In this document: one piece after another, positions 32,151 through 40,589 of the stretch
Numbering within the stretch: the stretch's first letter is position 1
How the letters are laid out: the number at the start of each line of letters is the position of its first letter
NCBI GenBank assembly: GCA_018267515.1
Contig: JAFDYJ010000002.1
Location: 1-64,000 of the forward strand
Direction of reading: 5' to 3'
DNA from: Bacteroidota bacterium
GTDB lineage: Bacteria; Bacteroidota; Bacteroidia; Chitinophagales; Chitinophagaceae
Length of the DNA stretch: 64,000 bases
Made by a program: the position numbers and the translations under genes
The notes under the pieces: generated by a model
What the model saw: the letters and a program-made list of their open reading frames with translations, nothing else
Told to the model about the DNA's origin: nothing
The model's database searches: none

Positions 32151-34100
32151 TTAGCTGCTGAAACTTATACCGAAAGTGAAGTTAAATCTTTTTGAATTAT
32201 AGCCCGGAAAATCAAAATATTTTGTATTGGTGATATTTTTTAAATCCAGGAATAATTTAAATCTATTACTTAACTGGTATTCATTATACACAGAAGCAAT
32301 GGCATATCCTTTTAAAAGTGCCGGCGCACTGCCGTAAACAAACTCTTCTCTCTTTCCTGAGGCATGGAGTTGGGCACTTATAAGATACTTTTTGCCTGGC
32401 CGGAAAGCTACACGGATATTAAATGCATTTTTGGGAATCCTGTAAAGATTAAAATAAGAACTGTCTTTTTGCAGAGGAGCTCCGGTTCCATCGTAGGCGG
32501 ATTTGGTTCTCCCGTTCGTATATGTATAGTTCGCATCCCATTCCCATTTTTTTGTTTTATAAGTGGCTTCGACCTCTGCACCATATTCTTTCTGATTCCC
32601 TGCATTGATATAAAGGCTGGCATAGGTCAAAGGGTTAAAAGTAAAAAGTATGGAGTTTTTAGTGTCATGATAAAATCCGGTTACTCTTGTATGAAATGAA
32701 GCGTTTGAAAAAATTTCAATTCCCGCTTCAGTAATAATTCCTTTTTCAGGCTGCAATGCTTTATTTCCGGCTGACGGATCAAATAACTGATAAAGTGTGG
32801 GAATCTTATAAGCAGAATATAGATTCACAAACAGTTTCGTTTTATCCTGGATAAGTAGTGATGGATTAAACGTAAAAGTGAAATTATTGCCGTAAATGGA
32901 ATGGTGATTCCAGCGTCCGCCTAACTCGAGGTTAAAACCTTTTTTATTTTTTAAGACAGCAGAAGCATAAGGACTGAACTGTGAAATGCCTTCTATTAAA
33001 ACCGGGGGTTCGTAAGGGCCGAATAAACCGGTTGAAAAATATTTTTGAAACGTATTGCTGTACCTGTATTCTATTCCTGTCAATAGCTCCCATTTATTTA
33101 AATTCCAGTTATTGTACCATTCTGTAAAATGGGTTCTGCCAATGTATACAGAGTGCATGAAATCAACATAAGGATTTTCACGGTATATTGAATCGTCGAG
33201 GTAATTCCTGCCCACGTAGTTAAAGAAATAATTTAAATGTATGTTACCGGCGGAATGGGTATATTGAAGAGCTGCACCCAGTTGACCGTTATTATTTTTG
33301 ACGGTGAAGTCTTTTTCGTCGGTAAAAGCTGAAGCATCCAGGTCTGTTTTATAATAGCCATAGGTGCCGGATAATTTTATTTTAATTTTTTTTCCGGCTA
33401 TCCATTCGGTACTTCCGCTCAATACATGCTGATCAAATCCATCTTTATCGAAGTTTTTTGTTCCGGTAGAGTCGTAGGCAGATGAAAAGCCGGCAGAACC
33501 GAAATGAGTATAGTTAAGGATAAAGTTCATCTTCTCATTTCGCCCGCTGATTCCTGCATATTGTTTATAAGTCTGATAACTGCCGGCACTGAGATTAGCA
33601 TTTACATTGAATTTTTTTGTACCTGCTTTTTTGGTGATAATATTCACTACTCCTGTTACTGCATCCGAACCATACAGGGTGGATTGCCCGCCTTTTAATA
33701 TTTCAATTCTTTCAATCTGGTCAATGGCAAAGTAATTCAGATCAAAATAATTGTTGTTTACAGAAGGATCGCTTAATGGTAATCCATCAATTAGTATCAA
33801 CGCATTGCCGGCCGAGCCTCCCCTGATATTTGTAGTGAGGTTTGTGCCGGGTGCATTGTTGACGCCGGGAATGGTAATTCCGGCAATGGTATTTAGCAGT
33901 TCACCTATAGTTCTTCCTTTACTTTGTTCCAGCTGTTGAGAAGTAATAATGGTGACTACCTTGCCGGTCTGACTTTGTTTTTTAGGATACTTGTTAGAAG
34001 TCAATATAACTTCATCCAGTAGTTTGCCCGAAGAATCGGTTTGTGCATAAAGTGAGCTGCTGAGTAGTACAGCAGCCACAAGAAAAAATTTCTTTTTCAT
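32151..34100 (-). CDS. btuB: TonB-dependent receptor, probable cobalamin transporter BtuB
   Basis: A 649-aa outer-membrane receptor. The signal peptide is MKKKFFLVAAVLLSSSLYAQ, followed by a TonB-box-like LLDEVILTSN. The plug domain holds TIGELLNTIAGITIPG, NIRGGSAGNALILIDGLPLSD and ILKGGQSTLYGSDAVTGVVNIITKK. The rest is a 22-strand-type barrel ending in RFNFTFGISFSS with a terminal aromatic-rich strand. A cobalamin riboswitch lies in the leader, which strongly indicates B12 or cobinamide uptake. The frame is open up to 34271 through the leader, but the signal peptide marks ATG 34100 as the start. Confidence 0.9.
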   Translation of the reverse strand: MKKKFFLVAAVLLSSSLYAQTDSSGKLLDEVILTSNKYPKKQSQTGKVVTIITSQQLEQSKGRTIGELLNTIAGITIPGVNNAPGTNLTTNIRGGSAGNALILIDGLPLSDPSVNNNYFDLNYFAIDQIERIEILKGGQSTLYGSDAVTGVVNIITKKAGTKKFNVNANLSAGSYQTYKQYAGISGRNEKMNFILNYTHFGSAGFSSAYDSTGTKNFDKDGFDQHVLSGSTEWIAGKKIKIKLSGTYGYYKTDLDASAFTDEKDFTVKNNNGQLGAALQYTHSAGNIHLNYFFNYVGRNYLDDSIYRENPYVDFMHSVYIGRTHFTEWYNNWNLNKWELLTGIEYRYSNTFQKYFSTGLFGPYEPPVLIEGISQFSPYASAVLKNKKGFNLELGGRWNHHSIYGNNFTFTFNPSLLIQDKTKLFVNLYSAYKIPTLYQLFDPSAGNKALQPEKGIITEAGIEIFSNASFHTRVTGFYHDTKNSILFTFNPLTYASLYINAGNQKEYGAEVEATYKTKKWEWDANYTYTNGRTKSAYDGTGAPLQKDSSYFNLYRIPKNAFNIRVAFRPGKKYLISAQLHASGKREEFVYGSAPALLKGYAIASVYNEYQLSNRFKLFLDLKNITNTKYFDFPGYNSKRFNFTFGISFSS

Positions 34101-34212
34101 AAATGAAAAATTTTTTGTGACTGCTTCCAGGAAAATGATGATGAATATAAATGCCACCCCGGCGTTTACATTACCGCTTTTCACCCGAAAGCAAAATAAA
34201 ATGTTATTGAAT

Positions 34213-34392
34213 CTGGCAGGTCTTCTGGCTTTCCCGCTTTTCGAACTGCCTTCCCATCTGCCGTTTGGCAAACAGTGGCGGGTTTATTCAAAAAGTTTAA
34301 CCACTAAGTGGCAGGATTACAGCTACGGGGATAGCGCCGGAATTTCACCGGACTTCCCTTTTCACCCCGATATGTCGGGGACCAGAACCCTA
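34213..34392 (-). promoter_or_regulatory. Cobalamin (adenosylcobalamin-type) riboswitch
   Basis: Read on minus, the leader holds the conserved boxes in order: GAAAAGGGAA (34354-34363), GGTGAAATTCCGGCGCT, GCCACTG (34273-34279), GGGAAGGC (34248-34255) and finally CAGAAGACCTGCC (34215-34227), the B12-box region. This is the Rfam cobalamin class layout. It sits about 110 bp upstream of the btuB start, so ligand binding should repress translation or transcription of btuB. The first nucleotides follow a TATTTTTG box directly. Confidence 0.95.
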
Positions 34393-34400
34393 CAAAAATA
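34393..34400 (-). promoter_or_regulatory. Putative -7 promoter box TATTTTTG for riboswitch-btuB
   Basis: Minus-strand TATTTTTG lies immediately before the riboswitch 5' end, as expected for the leader's transcription start. No convincing -33 TTTG is seen at 18-21 bp. Confidence 0.45.
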
Positions 34401-34452
34401 AGATGCAGACAGTTAACAGGAGAAAGATTTTTCAACATTTAATTTTCAACAC

Positions 34453-36522
34453 TTAGTTTTTTGGTTTTATCCATTGCCAGGCAGCTCCTATATAAAAATT
34501 GCGTCGCGGCGCAGCATTATAAAATCTTCCACCTACAGCGTTGATATCATTGCCCAGGCTGTAATTTTCATTTAAAAGATTGTCAATTCCCAGATAGAAG
34601 TTCAGTTTGTGTTTGGATGAATGTAAGTTTCCCCATCCGATCCGGCAACCTAATAAATGATAAGGATCTGAATTAGCAGTGTTTTCATCGTTCAAAAATA
34701 CTTTTGATGCGGAATAATAATTCAGGTTTGAGTACAAACCATTCTTAAGTTGAAAATTCACTAATAAGGACAGGGAATTATCGGGAACACTTGGAATTCT
34801 TTTTCCGGAATAATCTGTTGAATTTTTTTGAAGTTTACTATACCTGAAATGATTATAGGTGTAAGAAGCTCTCAAAATCAGGTAATCCATAAATGAACCG
34901 GACCCGAACGAATAAATGCTATAATCTGCTGAGAATTCGACTCCGGGCTCCTTAATGTCACCGGCATTTACGAAATAATCGGCACCTGAGGGATCGTATC
35001 GTTGCACCAATGCATCATAAAGTTTAAAATAGAAACCGGTGAGCTCAAAGTATAATTTATTTTTAAGAGCATAATATTTGGCAGTTAACTCGTAGTTCCA
35101 TCCATGTTCAGCTTCAAGATTGGTGCTGATCACTCCTGTAGATGGCAATAATTCCGAAATACTGGGTGGTGAAAATCCTTTTGATACAGTGCCGGTAACC
35201 GACAGTTGGTTTGAAAATTTCCTGATGATAGAGATTCTTGGTGCCATTTCGTTTTTGTAAGAACGGCTTTGCCGGATGACAGGATATTGATTTAATCTTT
35301 TAAAAACGACATCTGATTTATTGATACTTGCTCCTGCTGTAAGAAACCATTTTTCATGCAGGTTGACATCCAGTTGGGCAAAGGCATTATAGGTAGTGAA
35401 GCGGATATCATCATTGGTTTGTATGGTATCCGGGTTGCCGTTTCTGTTGTCTGAGACAAGGGTATTAAAAAAACCTTGTTGAAATTCACTTCCCAGTACC
35501 CATTGCCATTCTGTTTGACCGGATTTCTTTGTTAACACAAATGTAGTGCGGCCGCCATACTGAGGTTCGTTTCTTCTTTCATAATTACGGATAGCCGGAT
35601 TTTTAACCTGCGCAAAAGAACTGTACAGCGTAGTCGTATTTCTTAGGGTAGATGTCAAGCTATATTCATTGGAAATACCGGCTAAAATATTTTTCTGATA
35701 GATTGCAGCTTTGGCGGCTACTGCCCCGGGAAAAATGCCGGCAGCAGGCCGGGCTGCTTTGGGATTTGATTGGAATTGCGAAAGCGTTAATGCACCCGGG
35801 GTTTGATAATACATATCTGTAAATAAAACGGAAGCGGTGAGTGAATGCCTGTCAGACGATTTTAATTGTGATACCCATGAAAAATTATCTCTCCGCATTT
35901 TTGTCTGCTCCCTGTACCCGTCACTTTTATTATGAGCAAAAGTGAATTGGTTCTTGTTTTCTTTCTGCCCCCATCTTGCGGATGCAAAAACATTCTGTAA
36001 GCCATAACTACCGGTTATGTATTCAAGACGGGTACCCGGTTGCCAGCGATCTAATGTATGCATCAGGATTAATCCACCGGTACCGGCTCCGTATAAACTA
36101 CTGGCAGGTCCTTTGAAAATTTCCAGGTAAGAAAAATCATTATAAGCAAGTCCGTTAAAATAGGTATTGCCGCCTGCATCCGTGAAAGGAATATCATTCC
36201 AATATACTTTCACATTACGAACTCCAAAAGGAGAACGTAAGGAACTGCCCCGGATATTGATACGGTAACTTCCGGGAGAACGTTCTTCCATTCTTACTCC
36301 CGCTACGGTATTAAATCCGTTGACTAAAGAAGTTTTGTTATAAAGATCAGCATTGTTAAACCCGACGATTTTTACTGAAGTAGTGGTCAGACTTTTTTCC
36401 CGGTTTTGTTCAAAAGCTTTTATTACAACTTCATCTAATGTTTTTGTTGAATCTGAAAAATTATCCTGTGCTGATAGAACGAGTGGAGAAAGAAATATAA
36501 AAAGAGTTAAGATTTTATTCAT
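34453..36522 (-). CDS. TonB-dependent receptor, substrate unknown
   Basis: A 689-aa outer-membrane receptor. The signal peptide MNKILTLFIFLSPLVLSAQ is followed by TonB-box-like TLDEVVIKAF. The plug has NGFNTVAGVRMEERSPGSYRINIRG, VYWNDIPFTDAGGNTYF and EIFKGPASSLYGAGTGGLI. The barrel follows and ends in NFYIGAAWQWIKPKN. The plug style resembles ferric-siderophore or Fe-dicitrate receptors. It is upstream of and codirectional with btuB, but the riboswitch and its promoter separate the two, so B12 control does not cover this gene. Start 36522 is chosen because a strong promoter (36544-36575) overlaps the alternative ATG at 36546. Confidence 0.87.
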   Translation of the reverse strand: MNKILTLFIFLSPLVLSAQDNFSDSTKTLDEVVIKAFEQNREKSLTTTSVKIVGFNNADLYNKTSLVNGFNTVAGVRMEERSPGSYRINIRGSSLRSPFGVRNVKVYWNDIPFTDAGGNTYFNGLAYNDFSYLEIFKGPASSLYGAGTGGLILMHTLDRWQPGTRLEYITGSYGLQNVFASARWGQKENKNQFTFAHNKSDGYREQTKMRRDNFSWVSQLKSSDRHSLTASVLFTDMYYQTPGALTLSQFQSNPKAARPAAGIFPGAVAAKAAIYQKNILAGISNEYSLTSTLRNTTTLYSSFAQVKNPAIRNYERRNEPQYGGRTTFVLTKKSGQTEWQWVLGSEFQQGFFNTLVSDNRNGNPDTIQTNDDIRFTTYNAFAQLDVNLHEKWFLTAGASINKSDVVFKRLNQYPVIRQSRSYKNEMAPRISIIRKFSNQLSVTGTVSKGFSPPSISELLPSTGVISTNLEAEHGWNYELTAKYYALKNKLYFELTGFYFKLYDALVQRYDPSGADYFVNAGDIKEPGVEFSADYSIYSFGSGSFMDYLILRASYTYNHFRYSKLQKNSTDYSGKRIPSVPDNSLSLLVNFQLKNGLYSNLNYYSASKVFLNDENTANSDPYHLLGCRIGWGNLHSSKHKLNFYLGIDNLLNENYSLGNDINAVGGRFYNAAPRRNFYIGAAWQWIKPKN

Positions 36523-36543
36523 CAATGCGTTTTTATTCGGGTG

Positions 36544-36575
36544 CAAAGTTAGATTGTTTTTTCCCTATCTTCAAA
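36544..36575 (-). promoter_or_regulatory. Bacteroidota-type promoter (TTTG-N20-TAACTTTG)
   Basis: Minus-strand TTTG at 36572-36575 and TAACTTTG at 36544-36551 are separated by 20 bases, an excellent match to the Bacteroidota housekeeping consensus. It places transcription start near 36538, giving a short leader before ATG 36522 of the TonB receptor gene. Confidence 0.65.
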
Positions 36576-36577
36576 CT

Positions 36578-37912
36578 ATGATACCGAAGAATAAGCTGAA
36601 TCTCTTTTCATTGACGATGATTGTAATCGGATTGGTGATTGGTATGGGAATTTTCAGAACATCAAAAGATGCAGCACAGGCAGCTTTAACTCCATCTATT
36701 TTTTTCCTGGCCTGGATTTTTGGAGGTATTGTGGCTTTTTGCGGAGCATTAACCTATGCGGAAATAGGAAGTCGCTATCCGGTCACAGGTGGATATTATA
36801 AAATTTTTTCTTATGCTTATCATCCTTCCATTGCATTTGCCATCAATTGCATTATTCTGATCTCTAATGCAGCTTCTCTTTCCGGTGTGGCACTGATCGG
36901 AAGTGAATACATTACTCCCTTGCTATTTAAAAACGGCGCTTCTGATTTTGTGAAAGCATTGATTGCCATGTCAGCTATTGTTCTCTTTTATGGAGTTAAC
37001 CTGAGAGGCTTAAGAATGAGTTCCCGTACTCAGAATATACTTATGATTATCAAAATCGGGATTGTTGTAATACTTATCGCTTCCCTTTTCTTTCCTCATT
37101 TATATAATATGAACCCGCAACCTTCAGTGGATATTAGCAGCCTTAGTTTCGGAGCCATCCTATTGTCATTTGGCATCGCATTAAAAGCCACTTGTTTCAC
37201 CTATGGCGGATACCAGCAAACCATTAATTTCGGCGAAGAAATTGTAAACCCTCAGAAAAATATTCCCAAAGGAATTTTTATCGGGCTGGTTGTCATTGTT
37301 TCACTTTACCTGGCTGTCAGCTTTGCCTATTATAAAGTTATTGGCTTTAATGAGCTGAAAGAAACTTCCGGTATTGCTGCCATCATTGTTGAAAAAATGT
37401 TTGGGCCCACCGGCAGCACTGTTGCTTCTGTTCTTTTATTTATTGCTGTACTGGCTTATGTGAATGTATTATTGCTCAGCAATCCCCGGGTAATGTATGC
37501 TATGAGTGAGGATGGAATTTTGCCGGCAGCCTTTAAAAAGAAAGATGAAAAAAGAGATGTGCTTACCGTAAGCCTCACTATCTTTGCTGCCATCTGTGTC
37601 ATTGTTTTATTTTTTGCTAAAAAGTTCAATGAGATTTTAAGTTTTACCATTTTCCTGGATTCTATTGGGATGGCAACTTCAGCAGCTACGATTTTTATCC
37701 TGAGGAAGAAAACCCGGCACCTGGATGGTACCGGTATTTATTCAATGAAATTATACCCGTTAATGCCCCTGTTGTTTATAGCTACTTATATTTTTGTCGG
37801 TATTATGATTGGTGTTGATAATTGGAGATACGCTGCTGTCGGGACATCCGTATTTCTTGTTTTTCTTTTGCTCTATTTTATTGCGCAACGATTCAAAACA
37901 AAAAAAGCCTGA
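36578..37912 (+). CDS. APC-superfamily amino acid permease
   Basis: A 444-aa inner-membrane transporter with about 12 helices. The first helix is LFSLTMIVIGLVIGMGIFRTS, where the unwound GxGIF substrate-binding segment is typical of APC transporters. TYAEIGSRYPVTGGYYKIFSYAY is the conserved helix 2/3 junction. I start at ATG 36578; the frame extends upstream into the antisense of the TonB gene but those residues are not permease-like. The stop is one base before the start of a PLP-dependent sulfur-amino-acid enzyme, so the permease probably imports that enzyme's substrate. Confidence 0.88.
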   Translation: MIPKNKLNLFSLTMIVIGLVIGMGIFRTSKDAAQAALTPSIFFLAWIFGGIVAFCGALTYAEIGSRYPVTGGYYKIFSYAYHPSIAFAINCIILISNAASLSGVALIGSEYITPLLFKNGASDFVKALIAMSAIVLFYGVNLRGLRMSSRTQNILMIIKIGIVVILIASLFFPHLYNMNPQPSVDISSLSFGAILLSFGIALKATCFTYGGYQQTINFGEEIVNPQKNIPKGIFIGLVVIVSLYLAVSFAYYKVIGFNELKETSGIAAIIVEKMFGPTGSTVASVLLFIAVLAYVNVLLLSNPRVMYAMSEDGILPAAFKKKDEKRDVLTVSLTIFAAICVIVLFFAKKFNEILSFTIFLDSIGMATSAATIFILRKKTRHLDGTGIYSMKLYPLMPLLFIATYIFVGIMIGVDNWRYAAVGTSVFLVFLLLYFIAQRFKTKKA

Positions 37913-37913
37913 T

Positions 37914-39077
37914 ATGGATCTTTCTTATATTTTAAATGAATTGGGAGAAGATCGTGAACATTATTTCAATGCCGTTTCACCACCCATACTGCAAACCAGT
38001 AATTTCGTTTTCCGGAAAGTGGAGGATCTTACGGCTGCATTGGAAAATGAGATGGGCGGTTATTTGTACACCCGGGGTTTGAATCCAACCATAGATATTC
38101 TTAGAAAAAAATTAGCAGCATTGGACGGCGCTGAAGATTGCCTGGTATGGAACAGCGGGGCTGCTGCAATTTTTGCAGGTATAATGGCCAATGTGAAATC
38201 CGGAGATCACATTGTTTCAGTTAAAGCACCTTACACCTGGGCACAACGAACCTTTGATGTCATTCTTCCCCGTTTTGGTGTGACTACAACATATATTGAA
38301 GGCGGCCGGATTGAAAACTGGGAAAAGGCAACAAAGAATAATACTGTTTTATATTATCTGGAGTCACCCAACAGCTGGGATTTTGCAATACAGGATATAA
38401 AAGCAGTAGCCGACCTTGCAAAAAAAGGAAATATTGTTACAATGATTGATAACAGCTATTGCACTCCCTTATATCAACGACCCATCGAAATGGGAATTGA
38501 CCTGAGCATGCAAACGGCAACCAAATATATCGGAGGTCACAGTGATGTAATTGGAGGTGTTTTGACGGGTTCCGGAAAAATGATGAAAAAAATATTCGAT
38601 AGCGAATATTTGAATATAGGTAGCGGTTTACAACCTTTCAATGCCTGGCTTTTAATACGGGGTTTAAGAACCCTGCCTGCTAGGCTGGAACGTATCAGCC
38701 ATACTACCAGAGAAGTAGTCGCTTTTCTGAAAGGCCATCCTAAAATTGATGGGGTGCTCTTTCCGCTTGATGAAACTTTTCCCCAATATGAACTGGCAAA
38801 AAAACAAATGCAGGGAGCCTGTGGCTTGCTTACCCTCATTATTAAAACTCAAAAGAGAGAATCCATTGTTAATTTTTGTGAGTCGCTGAAGCATATTCTT
38901 ATGGCGGTTAGTTGGGGTGGTCATGAAAGTCTTGTAGTGCCAAAATGCTGTGGCATTGCTCCAAATGATTTTGATTCAGGCAATAAGGAACACCGTTATG
39001 TACGGATGTATGTAGGTATGGAAGACCCGCAATATCTTATTTCCGACCTGGATCAGGCTTTGGCTACTGTCGTTTAA
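37914..39077 (+). CDS. Cys/Met-metabolism PLP-dependent enzyme (gamma-lyase/gamma-synthase type)
   Basis: A 387-aa fold-type I PLP enzyme. The PLP lysine is K204 in MQTATKYIGGHSDVIGG. YTRGLNPTIDILRKKLAALDGAED and SGAAAIFAGIMANVKSGDH are family blocks, and IDNSYCTPLYQRP holds the cofactor Asp. It may be a cystathionine gamma-lyase/synthase, methionine gamma-lyase or O-acetylhomoserine-type enzyme; the active-site positions that would discriminate cannot be settled by eye. Start ATG 37914 is chosen because upstream codons overlap the permease. It is co-transcribed with the permease. Confidence 0.86.
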   Translation: MDLSYILNELGEDREHYFNAVSPPILQTSNFVFRKVEDLTAALENEMGGYLYTRGLNPTIDILRKKLAALDGAEDCLVWNSGAAAIFAGIMANVKSGDHIVSVKAPYTWAQRTFDVILPRFGVTTTYIEGGRIENWEKATKNNTVLYYLESPNSWDFAIQDIKAVADLAKKGNIVTMIDNSYCTPLYQRPIEMGIDLSMQTATKYIGGHSDVIGGVLTGSGKMMKKIFDSEYLNIGSGLQPFNAWLLIRGLRTLPARLERISHTTREVVAFLKGHPKIDGVLFPLDETFPQYELAKKQMQGACGLLTLIIKTQKRESIVNFCESLKHILMAVSWGGHESLVVPKCCGIAPNDFDSGNKEHRYVRMYVGMEDPQYLISDLDQALATVV

Positions 39078-39147
39078 GAAACGAATTTTAAACCGACCAT
39101 CAAAAATCCGGTAAACTCTCACAGCAAATAATCTACTTTTGCGACCT

Positions 39148-40575
39148 ATGATCCGATTTATTAAACTGTCATTTTGCCTGTTGATCTTTTCCCACACATT
39201 TGCCCAGGAAAATTGGGATCTGCGCAGATGCGTGGATTATGCATTGCAGAATAATATTTCAGTAAAACAAGCTGACCTGCAGGTTCGTTTTGCTGAGCTG
39301 GACTTTCAACAAAGCAGAGTCTCTCAATTTCCTTTTTTGACTTTTGGCGGCAACCTGGGTTACAGTTCCGGCCGTAACCAGAATCCCACAAATTTCAGCC
39401 TGATCACTACCGGGTATTTATCGAACAGCTATTCACTGCAGGCGAGTATTGACTTATTTAATTGGTTCACCAAAAAAAATAGTATAGCTGCAAAAGATTA
39501 TACTTTTCAGGCAACACAGGCAGGGGCACAAAAAGCAAGAGATGATATTGCATTGAATGTGGCTGTGGGATATCTGCAGGTATTATTGGCTAAAGAGCAG
39601 GCAACATTGGCGGCCATTCAGGTAAATCAAACAAAGTCACAATTAGAGAATACCCGCAAGCAGGTGGATGCCGGGGCTATCCCCGAGCTGAATGCTGCCC
39701 AGGTAGAGTCACAGTTATCAACCGATAGTTCAAACCTGATTACCGCACAAACTTCTGCGCAGGAATTATTACTTCAGTTGAAAGCCTTATTGAATCTTGA
39801 TGCAGCAGTGGCGTTTGACATTGCTTCTGTTCCTGTAGATTTGGTGCCGGTAGAAAGTTTGGGTGAGCTGCAACCGGAATCGGTTTATAACCTGGCAATG
39901 GCAAACTTACCACAGCAAAAAGTAGATGAGCTTAATCTTAAAGCAGCTTTAAAATCTGTAGAATCGGCTCGTGGAAATATGTATCCCACTATTTCTATGT
40001 TTGGAAGCCTTGGTACTACTTTTAATGATAAAGCCAATGAGGTAAAATCGAAATCCCAAATCAATGCACCGATCGGGACTGTGACAGTTGGTATGACTCC
40101 CTACCAGGTTTATCCGTTAAATCCATTTGATGTGTACACCTATGGAAAGATTGGGTATTTCAATCAACTGAATCAGAATTTCAGACAGTCAATCGGTTTG
40201 AGTTTAAATATTCCGATACTGAATGGAGGAAGTTTACGTTCCGGCTGGCAGCGGTCTAAGCTAAGCTTAAGACAAACAGAATTACAAAAAGAGCAGAATA
40301 GCCGGACCTTAAAGCAGGATATTTTTAAAGCTTATAATGATGCCCTGGCCGCTTTTCAAAAATTTAATGCTAATAAAAAAGCGGTTGAAACAGCACAAAA
40401 GGTATATGATTTTGCAAAAAAGAGATATGATCTGAATCTGCTGTCAACTTACGACCTGCTGATCAGTCAAAATAATCTACTTACTGCAAAATCACAGTCT
40501 TTGTATTCACATTATGATTATGTTTTTAAAATGAAACTGCTTGAATTTTATAAAGGACAGGGATTAAAACTTTAA
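39148..40575 (+). CDS. TolC-family outer-membrane efflux protein
   Basis: A 475-aa outer-membrane channel. The signal peptide MIRFIKLSFCLLIFSHTFAQ precedes NWDLRRCVDYALQNNISVKQADLQ. The two TolC repeats with long coiled-coil helices are evident: LAAIQVNQTKSQLENTRKQVDAGAIPELNAAQVESQL in the first, and AAFQKFNANKKAVETAQKVYDFAKKRYDLNLLSTYDLL in the second. ATG 39148 is preferred over an upstream TTG. A TACTTTTG box at 39134-39141 is close upstream. It forms an operon with a periplasmic adaptor 14 bp downstream. Confidence 0.9.
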   Translation: MIRFIKLSFCLLIFSHTFAQENWDLRRCVDYALQNNISVKQADLQVRFAELDFQQSRVSQFPFLTFGGNLGYSSGRNQNPTNFSLITTGYLSNSYSLQASIDLFNWFTKKNSIAAKDYTFQATQAGAQKARDDIALNVAVGYLQVLLAKEQATLAAIQVNQTKSQLENTRKQVDAGAIPELNAAQVESQLSTDSSNLITAQTSAQELLLQLKALLNLDAAVAFDIASVPVDLVPVESLGELQPESVYNLAMANLPQQKVDELNLKAALKSVESARGNMYPTISMFGSLGTTFNDKANEVKSKSQINAPIGTVTVGMTPYQVYPLNPFDVYTYGKIGYFNQLNQNFRQSIGLSLNIPILNGGSLRSGWQRSKLSLRQTELQKEQNSRTLKQDIFKAYNDALAAFQKFNANKKAVETAQKVYDFAKKRYDLNLLSTYDLLISQNNLLTAKSQSLYSHYDYVFKMKLLEFYKGQGLKL

Positions 40576-40589
40576 AACTTTTTTGAAAT

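Noticed and set aside
32364-32699. 111-aa plus-strand frame inside btuB
   Set aside because: It lies antisense to a conserved barrel domain, and its composition is that of a reverse-frame shadow.
34101-34271. N-terminal extension of btuB into the leader
   Set aside because: The region carries the end of the cobalamin riboswitch, and a proper signal peptide begins at 34100.
36353-36577. N-terminal extension of the amino acid permease
   Set aside because: These codons are antisense to the TonB receptor gene and its promoter; the permease-like sequence begins at ATG 36578.
39134-39141. TACTTTTG box six bases before the TolC-family start, suggesting a leaderless transcript
   Set aside because: No TTG or TTTG is present at the expected -33 distance; a single 8-base match is too weak.
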